Origin: Bacteroidales bacterium
Lineage (GTDB): Bacteria > Bacteroidota > Bacteroidia > Bacteroidales > P3
Assembly: GCA_017940465.1 (NCBI GenBank)
Contig: JAGAYN010000036.1
Span: 54,002 to 118,001 of the forward strand
Length of the DNA stretch: 64,000 nucleotides
Direction: 5' to 3'
A program made the translations under genes and the position numbers. Positions 8,804 to 18,006 of this stretch are shown here, piece by piece; position 1 is the stretch's first letter; each line of letters opens with the position of its first letter. The notes below the pieces were generated by a model, which saw only the letters and a program-made list of their open reading frames with translations, was not told the DNA's origin and searched no databases.

Positions 8804-10357
8804 TTAACGGGTGCGGCGGCGCGAAGGAAGTTCCTTGTTCGTATTGACGAAGAAGCGGGTGCGCAGCACACGGTGCATGGTCTCGACACGGACCATGTAG
8901 GGACCCGGCGAGAAGCGGTTCATGTCCAGACTGCCCTTGCGCCCATTGCTGTAGTGGATGCACTCGCCCAACTGGTTGTAGAGCGACACCGAGAGCACCT
9001 TCTCCCTGCGCGAGAACTGCCAGCGAAGTATCTTGCTCTCGCTGTCGAGGTTGATTTCGGAGATGTTGTTGATGGAAGTAGTCTCTTCGATGAAGTCCAC
9101 CGTGTCGTGCACCACCTTGTAGCCCTCCTTGTAGACGGTGTCGACAAGGTAGATGGTGTCGCGCACCAACATGGTGGTGAGGGGTTGCATACGTGCCTGG
9201 ACGGAGAGATTATCGGAAGCGATGAAGCGACGGGGGTTGTCCTTATCGCCATCCGACCAGCCTATGAAGCCGTAGCCGGGGCTGCAGACGACCGTCAACT
9301 TGACGCTGTCGCCATAGTTGAACTGGCCTGCGCCAGTGACGGTGCCGGCAATGGCATTGTCAGGATAGGCCGACACTCGGATATGGCAGCTGCCATAGGA
9401 CGAGAAGGGGCCGAACGATTTCCACATGGCATGCTTGCTGTAGAGGTTCTTGCTCACGCAGGGCACCTTGTAGGGGATGCCTTTCTTCACCTCGGAGAAC
9501 GAGGTCATGGCCATCTCAGGAGGGGTGTTCGCCCTGAGGGTCACCTGCTTCAGACCGATGCAATGGTAGAATGCCCTGCCGCCAATCTGCCTGACCGAGG
9601 CACCCAGGACAAGCGACGTCAGCGAATGGCACTGGTGAAATGCGCATTCTCCAATGGAGGTCACCTTGTCGGGAATCACCAGTCGGCCGGAGATGGAGTT
9701 GCAGTAGGCAAAGGCATAGGAGCCGATGGTCTCCAGCGAGGCAGGCAACTGAATGGAATCCGTCAGGCCGTCGAGGCCGCAGAAAGCATACTCGGGTATC
9801 GACCTCACACCCTCGACAAATCTGATGTGCCTCAGGCTACGGCAGTTTCCGAAAGTGGTCATGCTCATGGAGCCACCCATTTCCCTGCAGTTCTCCGCAC
9901 GGAAAATCACCTCGGTGATGGACGAGCATCCGTAGAATGCGGAATTGCCAATGGATTGGATGTTCTCACCGATGACAATGCTCCCCCTCAATCCCGTGCA
10001 GCCATAGAAGGCATAGGAACCGATGGAGGTGACGGTGCTGGGGATGGTCACAGCCCCGATGGAGGTGCAGCCAGAGAAGGCCCGCTCCCCTATCGCCGTA
10101 ACGGTGTAGGAGGCGCCGTTATGCTCCACATTGGCAGGGATACTGAGCACACCAGAGGGCTGGCGGTGACCGATATAGAAGTTGGCAGCGTTGGAGGTGG
10201 GGGCCACCACCATCACCTGCTTCCTGGCCGCATCGGTGATGCTAAAAAATAGAGTGTCGCCATAGCTCAGGCGGACGGCAAAGTCAAAAGCCCTAACCGG
10301 CAGGGATAGAGCCAGCAACACGGCGACCATCAGGGCGACTCTGTGCTTCATTTTCAT
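8804..10357 (-). CDS. BspA-like leucine-rich repeat surface protein with C-terminal sorting domain
   Basis: The 517-residue protein has a signal peptide (about 1-23) and then at least eight LRR_5 units of about 23 residues between 85 and 300 (patterns such as IGERAFSGCTSI and IGSYAFYGCTGL). A segment near 385-410 resembles the InlB B-repeat end (GFIGWSDGD). The last 75 residues look like a type A type IX secretion sorting domain (SLYNQLGECIHYSNG, then a PGPYMVRV strand), though the ending is Arg-rich. It is probably secreted and attached to the cell surface, where BspA-like proteins bind host or bacterial ligands. It sits between pckA and gcvP on the same strand, 20 and 40 bp away. Confidence 0.85.
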   Translation of the reverse strand: MKMKHRVALMVAVLLALSLPVRAFDFAVRLSYGDTLFFSITDAARKQVMVVAPTSNAANFYIGHRQPSGVLSIPANVEHNGASYTVTAIGERAFSGCTSIGAVTIPSTVTSIGSYAFYGCTGLRGSIVIGENIQSIGNSAFYGCSSITEVIFRAENCREMGGSMSMTTFGNCRSLRHIRFVEGVRSIPEYAFCGLDGLTDSIQLPASLETIGSYAFAYCNSISGRLVIPDKVTSIGECAFHQCHSLTSLVLGASVRQIGGRAFYHCIGLKQVTLRANTPPEMAMTSFSEVKKGIPYKVPCVSKNLYSKHAMWKSFGPFSSYGSCHIRVSAYPDNAIAGTVTGAGQFNYGDSVKLTVVCSPGYGFIGWSDGDKDNPRRFIASDNLSVQARMQPLTTMLVRDTIYLVDTVYKEGYKVVHDTVDFIEETTSINNISEINLDSESKILRWQFSRREKVLSVSLYNQLGECIHYSNGRKGSLDMNRFSPGPYMVRVETMHRVLRTRFFVNTNKELPSRRRTR

Positions 10358-10376
10358 AGGTCTTAAGTGATAATTT

Positions 10377-11990
10377 CTACATTTGAGGACCGGCGTTTAC
10401 CAAAGCTTTGCCGGCATCGTTATAGGTAAACTTGACGAAGTTCTTGACGAACCGCTGCGCCAAGTCCCGGGCCTTCCCGTCCCACTGGACGGCATCGGAA
10501 TAGGTGTCGCGCGGGTCGAGAATCATGGAATCCACGCCGGGAAGGGAGATGGGAACCTCGAAGTTGAAATAAGGTATCTTCTTGGTCTCGGCTTTGAGGA
10601 TAGATCCGTCGAGTATAGCGTCAATAATTCCACGCGTATCTTTAATAGAGATACGCTTGCCGGTACCGTTCCAGCCAGTGTTCACCAGGTAGGCTTTTGC
10701 ACCGCTCTGCTCCATGCGCTTGACCAACTCCTCGGCATACTTGGTAGGATGCAACTCAAGGAATGCCTGGCCAAAGCAGGCGCTGAAAGTAGGCGTGGGC
10801 TCTGTGATGCCGCGCTCGGTGCCAGCCAACTTGGCTGTGAAGCCACTGAGGAAGTAGTACTTGCACTGCTCCGGAGTAAGGATACTTACCGGGGGCAGCA
10901 CCCCGAAGGCATCAGCCGATAGGAAGATGACATTCTCGGCGGCTGGAGCAGCACTGATCGGGCGCACTATCTTCTCAATATGGTCGATAGGATAACTGAC
11001 ACGGGTGTTCTCGGTAACACTCTTGTCGGCAAAATCAATCTTGCCGTCGGCAGACACGGTGACATTCTCCAGCAGGGCGTTGCGGCGGATGGCGTTGTAT
11101 ATGTCCGGTTCGCTCTCCTTGTCAAGGTTGATGACCTTGGCATAGCAGCCGCCCTCGAAGTTGAACACGCCCTCGTCGTCCCAGCCGTGCTCGTCGTCTC
11201 CGATGAGCAAGCGCTTAGGATCGGTGCTGAGGGTGGTCTTGCCGGTACCGCTGAGGCCGAAGAATATGGCGGTATGCTTGCCCTGCATGTCGGTATTGGC
11301 CGAGCAGTGCATCGAGGCTATACCCTTGAGCGGCAGGTAGTAGTTCATCATGCTGAACATACCCTTCTTCATCTCCCCACCGTACCATGTGTTGAGAATC
11401 ACCTGTTCTCGACTGGTGATATTGAAAGCCACGCAGGTCTCACTGTTGAGTCCCAACTCCTTGTAATTGTCCACCTTGGCCTTGCTGGCGTTGTAGATGA
11501 TGAAGTTAGGCTCGAAGTTCTTGAGTTCTTCGGCGGTAGGCTTGATGAACATGTTGGTGACAAAATGGGCTTGCCAAGCCACCTCCATGATGAAACGCAC
11601 GGCCATGCGTGTGTCCTTGTTGGCGCCACAGAAGGCATCCACCACGAAGAGCTCCTTGTTGCAGAGCTCCTTCCTGGCCAGGTCGCGCAGTTGCTGCCAC
11701 ACGGCTTCAGGCATGGGGTGATTGTCATTCTTGTACTCCTCGGAGGTCCACCATACCGTATTCTTGGAATTCTCGTCCATGACGATATACTTGTCCTTGG
11801 GCGAGCGGCCGGTGTAGATGCCGGTCATGACGTTGATGGCGTCGAGTTCGGTGAGTTGTCCCTTGTCGTAGCCAGTGAGGCTGGGGTCCATCTCGAACTG
11901 GAACAATTCCTCATACGAAGGGTTGTGGTGAATGGTGCTTACGCCGGTGATGTCCAGGCGTTCAAGGTCTTGTATGATATTGTCAGTCAT
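10377..11990 (-). CDS. pckA: Phosphoenolpyruvate carboxykinase (ATP)
   Basis: The 537-residue enzyme interconverts oxaloacetate + ATP with phosphoenolpyruvate, CO2 and ADP. The kinase P-loop [11 protein letters not shown] lies near residues 243-253, followed by the metal-binding and PEPCK-specific [18 protein letters not shown] and, further on, [11 protein letters not shown]. These mark the ATP-dependent class. In Bacteroidota it often runs towards carboxylation, feeding succinate and propionate formation. It follows ppdK by 17 bp on the same strand, so the two PEP-node enzymes are probably co-transcribed from the promoter upstream of ppdK. Confidence 0.97.
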   Translation of the reverse strand: MTDNIIQDLERLDITGVSTIHHNPSYEELFQFEMDPSLTGYDKGQLTELDAINVMTGIYTGRSPKDKYIVMDENSKNTVWWTSEEYKNDNHPMPEAVWQQLRDLARKELCNKELFVVDAFCGANKDTRMAVRFIMEVAWQAHFVTNMFIKPTAEELKNFEPNFIIYNASKAKVDNYKELGLNSETCVAFNITSREQVILNTWYGGEMKKGMFSMMNYYLPLKGIASMHCSANTDMQGKHTAIFFGLSGTGKTTLSTDPKRLLIGDDEHGWDDEGVFNFEGGCYAKVINLDKESEPDIYNAIRRNALLENVTVSADGKIDFADKSVTENTRVSYPIDHIEKIVRPISAAPAAENVIFLSADAFGVLPPVSILTPEQCKYYFLSGFTAKLAGTERGITEPTPTFSACFGQAFLELHPTKYAEELVKRMEQSGAKAYLVNTGWNGTGKRISIKDTRGIIDAILDGSILKAETKKIPYFNFEVPISLPGVDSMILDPRDTYSDAVQWDGKARDLAQRFVKNFVKFTYNDAGKALVNAGPQM

Positions 11991-12007
11991 GACTATCTGT
12001 TTTGAGG

Positions 12008-14725
12008 TTATTTCTTACGGGCTTCAGTGATGGCAGCCTGCGCTGCGGCCAGACGGGCCACGGGGACGCGGAAGGGACTGCAGCTGACATAGTTGAGACC
12101 CGTCTTGTAGAAGAAGGCCGCTGCCGTGGGGTCGCCGCCATGTTCGCCGCAGACACCGCACTTGAGCTCCTTGCGGGTGGAACGGCCACGCTCAACGCCG
12201 ATCTTCACCAGTTCTCCGACACATTCACTGTCGAACGAGTTGAAGGGGTCGGCAGGGATAATCTTTTCATCGACATATTTACTCACGATGGCGTTCACAT
12301 CGTCGCGGCTGAAGCCGAAGGTCATCTGCGTCAAGTCGTTGGTGCCGAAGCTGAAGAACTCGGCCACCTCGGCGATCTGATTGGCCACCAGCGCGGCACG
12401 GGGGATTTCAATCATGGTGCCGAACTTATACTCAAACGGCTGGCCGTACTTCTCTTCCACCTCTTTCTTCACCCTGTCGGCGACAGCCTTCTGATGTCGC
12501 AACTCGGCGGCATTGATGGTCAGCGGGACCATAATCTCCAGCATGGGGTTCTTGCCCTCCTTCTTGAGCTCGGCGGTGGCGCTGAACAGGGCACGGAACT
12601 GGGTTTCGGTAATCTCGGGATAAATGATACCGAGGCGGACACCACGGAGACCCATCATCGGATTCACCTCGTGCATACTCTCGATTCGGGCACGCAGCTT
12701 CTCATAGTCTATGCCACGGGCCTTGGCCACCTCGCGCTGCTTCTCCTCCGTCTGGGGGACAAACTCGTGCAGCGGGGGGTCCATGAGGCGGAATGTGAGG
12801 GGCTTTCCGTCCATCACCTTGAGGGTACCCTTGGCGCTTTCCCTGATATAGGGTTCCAGCTCACCCAGGGCGGCCACGCGGGCCTCGAGGGTTTCAGCCA
12901 GAATCATGTTGCGCAGCTTCTCGAGCGGCACCTCGCTGTTCTCGCCATAGAACATGTGCTCGATGCGGAACAGACCGATACCTTCAGCGCCGAAATCGAT
13001 GGCCTTCTGGGCATCGGCAGGGGTGTCGGCGTTGGTGCGGACGCCCATCTTGCGGTGCTTGTCCACAATCTTCATGAACTCCTGGAAGAGTGGGTTCTCG
13101 GTGGCGTCGATCATCTTGACCTCTTCATTGTAGACATAGCCCTTGGAGCCATTGAGCGAGAGGAGGTCGCCTTCGCGGTAGGTCTTGTTGTCGATGGTGA
13201 CCGTGCCGGCTTCCACATCGATTTTCACGGCGTCGCAGCCCACGATGCAACATTTGCCCCAGCCACGTGCCACGAGGGCGGCATGGCTGGTCATGCCGCC
13301 GCGGGCGGTGAGGATACCGTCGGCGGCACGCATACCCTCCACATCTTCAGGGTTGGTCTCCTCGCGCACGAGGATATTCTTGATACCTGCGGCCTGGTAT
13401 TCCTTGGCCTTCTCGCTGGTGAGGGCGATGACGCCCACGGCACCGCCGGGGCCGGCGGGCAGACCCTTGGCGATGACGGAATGTTTCTTCTCGTCGTCGG
13501 AGTCGAGGATGGGGTGCAGCAGCTCGTCAAGCTGTGCGGGGCTGATGCGCATCACCACCTCGCTGTCGTCGATAAGTCTCTCCTTGAGCATGTCCATGGC
13601 CATGGTGAGGGCGGCCACACCGGTGCGTTTTCCGACGCGGCACTGGAGCATATAGAGCTTGCCTTCCTGGATGGTGAACTCGATGTCGAGCATGTCGTGG
13701 AAGTTCTGCTCCAGGCGCTGGCGGATGTCGCAGAGCTCCTTGTAGGTGTCCGGCATGAGTTCCTGCATGGAGTGCAGGTGGCGGTTCTGCTCGTTCTTGG
13801 TGTCGTCGTTGAGGGGGTTGGGGGTACGTATGCCGGCCACCACATCCTCGCCCTGGGCGTTGATGAGCCATTCGCCATAGAACTGGTTGTCGCCGGTGGC
13901 GGGGTTGCGGGTGAAAGCCACGCCGGTGGCGGAGCTGTCGCCCATGTTGCCGAAGACCATGGCCTGCACATTGACGGCGGTGCCCCAGTCGTCGGGGATA
14001 CCTTCGATGCGGCGGTAGGAGACAGCCTTCTTGCCGTTCCACGACTTGAAGACAGCCTTGATGCCGCCCTCGAGCTGGGCGCGCGCGTCGTCGGGGAAGT
14101 CGGTGCCCAGCACCTCGCGCACACGCACCTTGAATGCCTCGGCCAGCTTCATGAGGTCCTCGGCGGTGAGGTCAGTGTCGCTGGCGTAGCCCTTCAGGCT
14201 CTTGTACTCGTCCAGCATGTCGTCCAGCTGCTTGCGGATGCCCTTGCCGTCGGCGGGCTCTATGCCTTCGCTCTTTTCCATGACCACGTCGGCGTACATC
14301 ATGATGAGGCGGCGGTAGGAGTCGTAGACGAAGCGTGCGTTGTTCGTCTTGCGGAGCATGCCGGGGATGGTCTGGCTGCTGAGGCCGATGTTGAGCACCG
14401 TGTCCATCATGCCGGGCATGGAGGAGCGGGCACCGGAGCGGCAGCTCACCAGCAGCGGGTTCTCCGCGTCGCCATATTTCATGCCCATCAGCTTCTCTAC
14501 ATTCTCCATCGCCTTCCAGACCTCGTCCATCAGTCCCTCGGGCAGGGCGCAGTTGTTATCGTAGTAGGCGGTGCAGCACTCGGTGGTGATGGTCATACCC
14601 GCAGGCACCGGGAGGCCCAGGTGGCACATCTCGGCCAGGTTGGCTCCCTTGCCGCCCAGCAGGTTCTTCATGTCGGCTTTTCCCTCGGCAGTCTTGCCGC
14701 CAAATGTGTAAACGTACTTTGTCAT
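12008..14725 (-). CDS. ppdK: Pyruvate, phosphate dikinase
   Basis: The 905-residue enzyme converts pyruvate, ATP and phosphate to PEP, AMP and PPi, or the reverse. The ATP-grasp domain starts with the [20 protein letters not shown] region, with GKGANLAEM near residue 27. The swivelling phosphohistidine domain has [11 protein letters not shown] near 470-480, holding the catalytic His. The C-terminal TIM barrel ends with [11 protein letters not shown] near 857, where the catalytic Cys lies. Length and order match bacterial PPDK. Together with pckA it links oxaloacetate, PEP and pyruvate. The start codon is preceded at 59-66 bp by a good -7 box. Confidence 0.97.
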   Translation of the reverse strand: MTKYVYTFGGKTAEGKADMKNLLGGKGANLAEMCHLGLPVPAGMTITTECCTAYYDNNCALPEGLMDEVWKAMENVEKLMGMKYGDAENPLLVSCRSGARSSMPGMMDTVLNIGLSSQTIPGMLRKTNNARFVYDSYRRLIMMYADVVMEKSEGIEPADGKGIRKQLDDMLDEYKSLKGYASDTDLTAEDLMKLAEAFKVRVREVLGTDFPDDARAQLEGGIKAVFKSWNGKKAVSYRRIEGIPDDWGTAVNVQAMVFGNMGDSSATGVAFTRNPATGDNQFYGEWLINAQGEDVVAGIRTPNPLNDDTKNEQNRHLHSMQELMPDTYKELCDIRQRLEQNFHDMLDIEFTIQEGKLYMLQCRVGKRTGVAALTMAMDMLKERLIDDSEVVMRISPAQLDELLHPILDSDDEKKHSVIAKGLPAGPGGAVGVIALTSEKAKEYQAAGIKNILVREETNPEDVEGMRAADGILTARGGMTSHAALVARGWGKCCIVGCDAVKIDVEAGTVTIDNKTYREGDLLSLNGSKGYVYNEEVKMIDATENPLFQEFMKIVDKHRKMGVRTNADTPADAQKAIDFGAEGIGLFRIEHMFYGENSEVPLEKLRNMILAETLEARVAALGELEPYIRESAKGTLKVMDGKPLTFRLMDPPLHEFVPQTEEKQREVAKARGIDYEKLRARIESMHEVNPMMGLRGVRLGIIYPEITETQFRALFSATAELKKEGKNPMLEIMVPLTINAAELRHQKAVADRVKKEVEEKYGQPFEYKFGTMIEIPRAALVANQIAEVAEFFSFGTNDLTQMTFGFSRDDVNAIVSKYVDEKIIPADPFNSFDSECVGELVKIGVERGRSTRKELKCGVCGEHGGDPTAAAFFYKTGLNYVSCSPFRVPVARLAAAQAAITEARKK

Positions 14726-14783
14726 AGAACTTAAATGGTTTATTTTTAATTATTTGTGTTAATTTTTCAAAGTTTTGAGACTG

Positions 14784-14791
14784 CAAAGATA
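14784..14791 (-). promoter_or_regulatory. -7 box upstream of ppdK
   Basis: On the minus strand the bases read TATCTTTG, followed by CAGTC, 59 bp before the ppdK start codon. This matches the TAnnTTTG consensus. A TTG further up is 27 bp away, longer than the standard spacing, so the -33 element is unclear. Confidence 0.65.
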
Positions 14792-14895
14792 CGAAGATTT
14801 ATTGATATACGCGCCATGCAATGTAAAAAAGATATCAACACCCCACCGAAACGCCGGATTCCGGACCCGGAATTCCCCCGTACCGGGGAAGGGTC

Positions 14896-14964
14896 CTGTA
14901 GGTATCCTGTAGGTATCCCCTAGGTATTTACTTCGACTGAGAACCGATATGAACGCTTATGAGC
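14896..14964 (+). repeat. 11-bp phased array, AGGTAT triplet plus conserved tail (copy 1)
   Basis: Six 11-mers follow each other exactly: CTGTAGGTATC twice, CCCTAGGTATT, TACTTCGACTG, AGAACCGATAT and GAACGCTTATG, then GAGCC. The first three carry AGGTAT and the last three form a tail kept at three other loci in this window. It lies 11 bp beyond the xerD stop codon and in the same gap as the ppdK promoter. There is no open frame or stable hairpin in it. Confidence 0.85.
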
Positions 14965-14974
14965 CACTTGGCGC

Positions 14975-15913
14975 CTAATGCCTGGCGTAGTGGGGGTGAA
15001 AGGCCGCTATGGTGTTGCGGAGCGTCTCGCGAGAGAGGTGGGGGTAGATCTCGGTGGTGGAGATGGAGGCGTGGCCCAGCATCTCCTGCACCGCCCGCAG
15101 GTCGGCGCCGTTCTCCACCAACTCCGTGGCGAAGCTATGGCGGAGGGAATGAGGGCTAATCTTCTTGTTTAACCCGGCATTCTCAACTGCCTGTTTTATA
15201 AACATAAAGACATACACTCTTGAGAGGTGGGAACCGAGGCGGTTGAGGAAGACGTATTTCTCCTCGCCTGGCCTCGTCGGCTGGTGGCTGCGCACGGTGT
15301 GGATGTAGGTGAGCAGCATCTCCAGCGCCCGCGGATTGATAGGCACCCAGCGTTCCTTGTCCCCCTTGCCCACCACCTTCAGCATCTGCTCATCCTCGTA
15401 GATGTTTGACATCTTGAGGTTTACCAGTTCCGACACCCGCAGGCCGCAGCCGTAGAGCACCTCCACGATGACATTGTTCCGGTACTGGTCCGGAAGACTT
15501 AAATCAAAGGTTGATTGAATTTTTATAATATCCTCGTCTGTAAGTATATCTGGAAGACGAGCAGGCCGTGTCGGAAGTTCCAGCAGTTCGGCGGGGCTGT
15601 CCGTCATGACATCCTCCACCACCAGCATCTTGAAAAACATCCGCCATCCGGCAATCATCCTGCGCTGCGACGCCGGAGCGATACCCACCTCGGCGAGCTC
15701 CACCAGCAGCTGCGACAGCTCGTCGCGGCCCACGCCCGTAGGGTCCAGGCCGAGCCCAGCCATGTAGCGGGCCAGGTGGTCCACGTCCTGCAGGTAGGCC
15801 TTCACGCTGTTTTCCGCCAACCCCCGCTCCAGGCGGAGATAGGTCTCGAATTCGCGGTGCCAGCGGCCCCATTCGCGCTCGGCTTTCCCGTTGATTATAT
15901 TGCTGTTAGACAT
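14975..15913 (-). CDS. xerD: Tyrosine recombinase XerD
   Basis: The 312-residue recombinase has the complete catalytic set: Arg159 in GCGLRVSEL, Lys near 183-185 in GKGDKER, His255 and Arg258 in HSLRHSFAT, His281 in LGHAS and the nucleophile Tyr290. The N-terminal SAM-like core-binding domain covers residues 12-105. XerC/XerD resolve chromosome dimers at dif with FtsK. An upstream ATG would add seven residues, but it falls about where transcription from the -7 box should begin, so I chose the ATG at 15913. It stands alone, without transposon or phage genes. The residue before the last His-Leu-Ser is Pro where many homologues have Thr (IYPHLS). Confidence 0.92.
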   Translation of the reverse strand: MSNSNIINGKAEREWGRWHREFETYLRLERGLAENSVKAYLQDVDHLARYMAGLGLDPTGVGRDELSQLLVELAEVGIAPASQRRMIAGWRMFFKMLVVEDVMTDSPAELLELPTRPARLPDILTDEDIIKIQSTFDLSLPDQYRNNVIVEVLYGCGLRVSELVNLKMSNIYEDEQMLKVVGKGDKERWVPINPRALEMLLTYIHTVRSHQPTRPGEEKYVFLNRLGSHLSRVYVFMFIKQAVENAGLNKKISPHSLRHSFATELVENGADLRAVQEMLGHASISTTEIYPHLSRETLRNTIAAFHPHYARH

Positions 15914-15938
15914 CTGAACGCGTGGTTTCTCCACATTG

Positions 15939-15946
15939 CAAAGTTA
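15939..15946 (-). promoter_or_regulatory. -7 box upstream of xerD
   Basis: The minus strand reads TAACTTTG, a match to TAnnTTTG. Transcription would start near 15932, leaving a leader of about 20 bases before the ATG at 15913. This placement is why the longer xerD start is disfavoured. Confidence 0.6.
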
Positions 15947-15975
15947 CACATTTCCACCCTTATTGCCAAAAATAA

Positions 15976-16006
15976 TTTGCCTATCCGAAAAAAGTTCGTA
16001 CCTTTG
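15976..16006 (+). promoter_or_regulatory. gapA promoter (TTTG-N19-TAnnTTTG)
   Basis: TTTG at 15976-15979 and TACCTTTG at 15999-16006 are 19 bp apart, a near-perfect Bacteroidota vegetative promoter. The start codon is 54 bp downstream. The spacer holds the sequence GAAAAAAGTTCG, which is almost repeated at 63861-63874 near the window end. Confidence 0.85.
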
Positions 16007-16059
16007 CCCCTACAATTTATAATACAAAATCAACACAACAAATTAAAAAACAAGATACT

Positions 16060-17067
16060 ATGGCAAAAGTAGCTATCAACGGCTTCGGCCGAATCGGAAG
16101 AATGAGCTTCCGCGCGATGCTTGCGCACAAGGAGCTGGAGATTGTCGCTATCAACGACCTCACCGACGCCAACACCCTGGCCTACCTGTTCAAATACGAC
16201 TCCGTCCATGACAACTTCGACGGCGAAGTACACGCCGAGGGCGACTGCCTCGTGGTGAACGGCAAGAAGGTGAAAATCTACGCCGAGCGCGACCCGCAGA
16301 ACCTCCCCTGGAAGGAACTCGGCATCGACATCGTGGTTGAAAGCACCGGCCTCTTCAAGAAGCGCGACCAGCTCATGAAGCACATCAACGCCGGCGCCAA
16401 GAAGGTCATCCTCACCGTGCCCGCCGGCAAGGCCGACGACGTGGATGCCACCGTGGTGATGGGCGTGAACGACAGCGTCCTGACCAAGGAGATGCAGCTC
16501 GTCTCCAACGCCAGCTGCACCACCAACTGCCTCGCCCCCGTGGCCAAGGTGCTGAACGACAAATTCGGCCTCAAACGCGGCCTGATGAACACCGTGCACA
16601 GCTACACCAACGACCAGAAAATCCTCGACCAGCCCCACAGCGACCTGCGCCGTGCCCGTGCCGCCGCCGTCAGCATCATCCCCACCTCCAGCGGCGCTGC
16701 CAAGGCCGTCGGCCTGGTCATCCCCGAGCTGATGGGCAGACTGGACGGCTTCGCCATGCGCGTCCCCACCCCTGACGGCTCCGTCGTCGACCTCACCGCC
16801 GAACTCGAAAAGAGCGTCACCAAGGAGGAAATCAACGCCGCCATCAAGGAAGCCGCCGAAGGCCCTATGAAAGGCATCCTCCAGTACTGCGACGAGCCCA
16901 TCGTCAGCATCGACATCATCGACAACACCCACTCCAGCATCTTCGACTCCCTCCTCACCCAGGTCATGGACGGCAACTTCGTGAAAGTGGTCTCCTGGTA
17001 CGACAACGAGAAGGGCTACAGCACCCGCGTGGGCGACCTCGCCGCCAAACTGGCAAAACTGCTCTAA
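16060..17067 (+). CDS. gapA: Glyceraldehyde-3-phosphate dehydrogenase
   Basis: The 335-residue protein begins with the Rossmann motif INGFGRIGRM (residues 5-14). It has the catalytic Cys near 153 in SNASCTTNCLAP and the NEKGYS motif close to the C-terminus. It is the phosphorylating enzyme of glycolysis: glyceraldehyde 3-phosphate + NAD + Pi to 1,3-bisphosphoglycerate. An Asp-Leu pair after strand beta2 (INDLTD near 33-38) suggests NAD preference. The gene has a strong promoter and very C-rich codon choice, as expected for a highly expressed gene. A fabG-like gene starts nine bases after its stop. Confidence 0.97.
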   Translation: MAKVAINGFGRIGRMSFRAMLAHKELEIVAINDLTDANTLAYLFKYDSVHDNFDGEVHAEGDCLVVNGKKVKIYAERDPQNLPWKELGIDIVVESTGLFKKRDQLMKHINAGAKKVILTVPAGKADDVDATVVMGVNDSVLTKEMQLVSNASCTTNCLAPVAKVLNDKFGLKRGLMNTVHSYTNDQKILDQPHSDLRRARAAAVSIIPTSSGAAKAVGLVIPELMGRLDGFAMRVPTPDGSVVDLTAELEKSVTKEEINAAIKEAAEGPMKGILQYCDEPIVSIDIIDNTHSSIFDSLLTQVMDGNFVKVVSWYDNEKGYSTRVGDLAAKLAKLL

Positions 17068-17076
17068 GACACAGAT

Positions 17077-17850
17077 ATGCTGTTAGAAAATAAGATTGCA
17101 ATCGTGACCGGTGCCACCCGCGGCATCGGTCACGCCATTGCTATGAGATTCGCCCGCGAGGGCGCCAGCGTCGCCTTCTGCGGCCGCTCGCGCAACGAGG
17201 CCATGATCGCCGTGGAACAAGAACTGGAAAAAATCCACTCCGCGCTCCGCACCCCGCACTCCTCTCCCAAATCCAAAGGCTACGCCTACGATGTGGCCGA
17301 CTTCGCCTCGGCGCAAGCCTTTGTCAAGGAGGTGCTGGCCGACTTCGGGCGAGTGGACATCCTCGTGAACAACGCCGGCATCACCGACGACTCCGCCGTC
17401 AAGCGCATGACCGAGGAACAGTTCCGCCGCGTGATGGACGTCAACCTCGGCTCCGTCTTCTGCATGACCAAGGCGGTCCAGCCCCACCTCTGGAAGCAAG
17501 GCCACGGCGCGATTGTGAACATCGGCTCCGTAGTCGGCATCGCAGGCAACTACAACCAGGCCAACTACGCCGCCTCCAAGGCCGCCATCATCGGCTTCTC
17601 CAAGAGCTGCGCCAAAGAGTTCGCCGCCCGCAACATACGCGTCAATGTGGTCGCCCCCGGCTTCATCGAGACCGAGATGACCGCCGACGTGCCCAAGGAA
17701 CTGATGGACACCTGGTGCAGCCGCATCCCCATGCGCCGCCCCGGTACCGCCGACGAGGTGGCCCAGGCATGCACCTTCCTCGCCAGCGACATGTGCCCCT
17801 ACATCACCTCCGCCGTCCTCCCCATCTGCGGCGGAATGGAAGACGCTTGA
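17077..17850 (+). CDS. fabG: 3-oxoacyl-ACP reductase FabG-like SDR, with a 14-residue low-complexity insert
   Basis: This 257-residue short-chain dehydrogenase has TGATRGIG (11-18) for NADPH binding, NNAG near 96 and the catalytic Ser151, Tyr164 and Lys168 (NYAASKAA). The pattern fits FabG, which reduces 3-ketoacyl-ACP in fatty-acid synthesis. Residues 54-67 (HSALRTPHSSPKSK) are extra between helix alpha2 and strand beta3. They are encoded by degenerate 7-bp repeats, described separately. The insert lies on a surface loop and should not break the fold. No other fab gene is adjacent, so another SDR substrate is possible. It probably shares the gapA transcript. Confidence 0.88.
   Translation: MLLENKIAIVTGATRGIGHAIAMRFAREGASVAFCGRSRNEAMIAVEQELEKIHSALRTPHSSPKSKGYAYDVADFASAQAFVKEVLADFGRVDILVNNAGITDDSAVKRMTEEQFRRVMDVNLGSVFCMTKAVQPHLWKQGHGAIVNIGSVVGIAGNYNQANYAASKAAIIGFSKSCAKEFAARNIRVNVVAPGFIETEMTADVPKELMDTWCSRIPMRRPGTADEVAQACTFLASDMCPYITSAVLPICGGMEDA
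17235..17262 (+). repeat. Heptanucleotide repeat inside fabG coding region
   Basis: Four adjacent 7-mers read CCACTCC, GCGCTCC, GCACCCC and GCACTCC, then drift into TCTCCCA. They encode most of the extra loop in the FabG-like protein. A related 7-bp array (GGACTCC) lies inside the BtuF-like gene 1.2 kb away. Confidence 0.7.
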
Positions 17851-17879
17851 AGAATAAAAAATGAAGAATGATGAATATG
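17849..17879 (+). repeat. AT-rich heptamer array after fabG
   Basis: The fabG stop codon runs into GAAGAAT, AAAAAAT, GAAGAAT and GATGAAT, four 7-bp units in register. The same motif, in longer form and in both orientations, lies at 45254-45347 before dapD. Confidence 0.65.
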
Positions 17880-17882
17880 AAA

Positions 17883-17980
17883 GCGTTCCAGCGGAACGCG
17901 ATACTCGTAACACCGTACAAGCGGCAGCGCAGTGCGGTGATTGACAAATAAATAAATCGACCGGCGTCCCGAAGGGACGC
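17883..17980. repeat. Cluster of short self-complementary units
   Basis: Two clear hairpins are present: GCGTTCC-AGC-GGAACGC (17883-17899) and GCGTCCC-GAA-GGGACGC (17964-17980). Between them the text ACAAGCGGCAGCGCAGTGCG followed by GTGATTGAC resembles the 30-bp units at 63616-63737. The arms differ from unit to unit while pairing within each unit. The gap contains no gene and no visible riboswitch for the BtuF-like gene that follows. Confidence 0.65.
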
Positions 17981-18006
17981 GACAACAAACCCCAAAAACA
18001 CAACCC

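Noticed and set aside
12002-14734. Long plus-strand open frame opposite ppdK (about 910 codons)
   Set aside because: It mirrors the ppdK gene exactly; its composition (His-, Gly- and Val-rich) is the typical antisense shadow of a GC-rich gene and it has no domain pattern.
14896-14964. Transcription terminator for xerD
   Set aside because: The element has no stable hairpin or T-run and keeps the same orientation at places where gene directions differ.
14975-15913. Integrase of a mobile element
   Set aside because: The tyrosine recombinase is of XerD length and layout and lies among housekeeping genes, without relaxase, phage or transfer genes or direct repeats at its ends.
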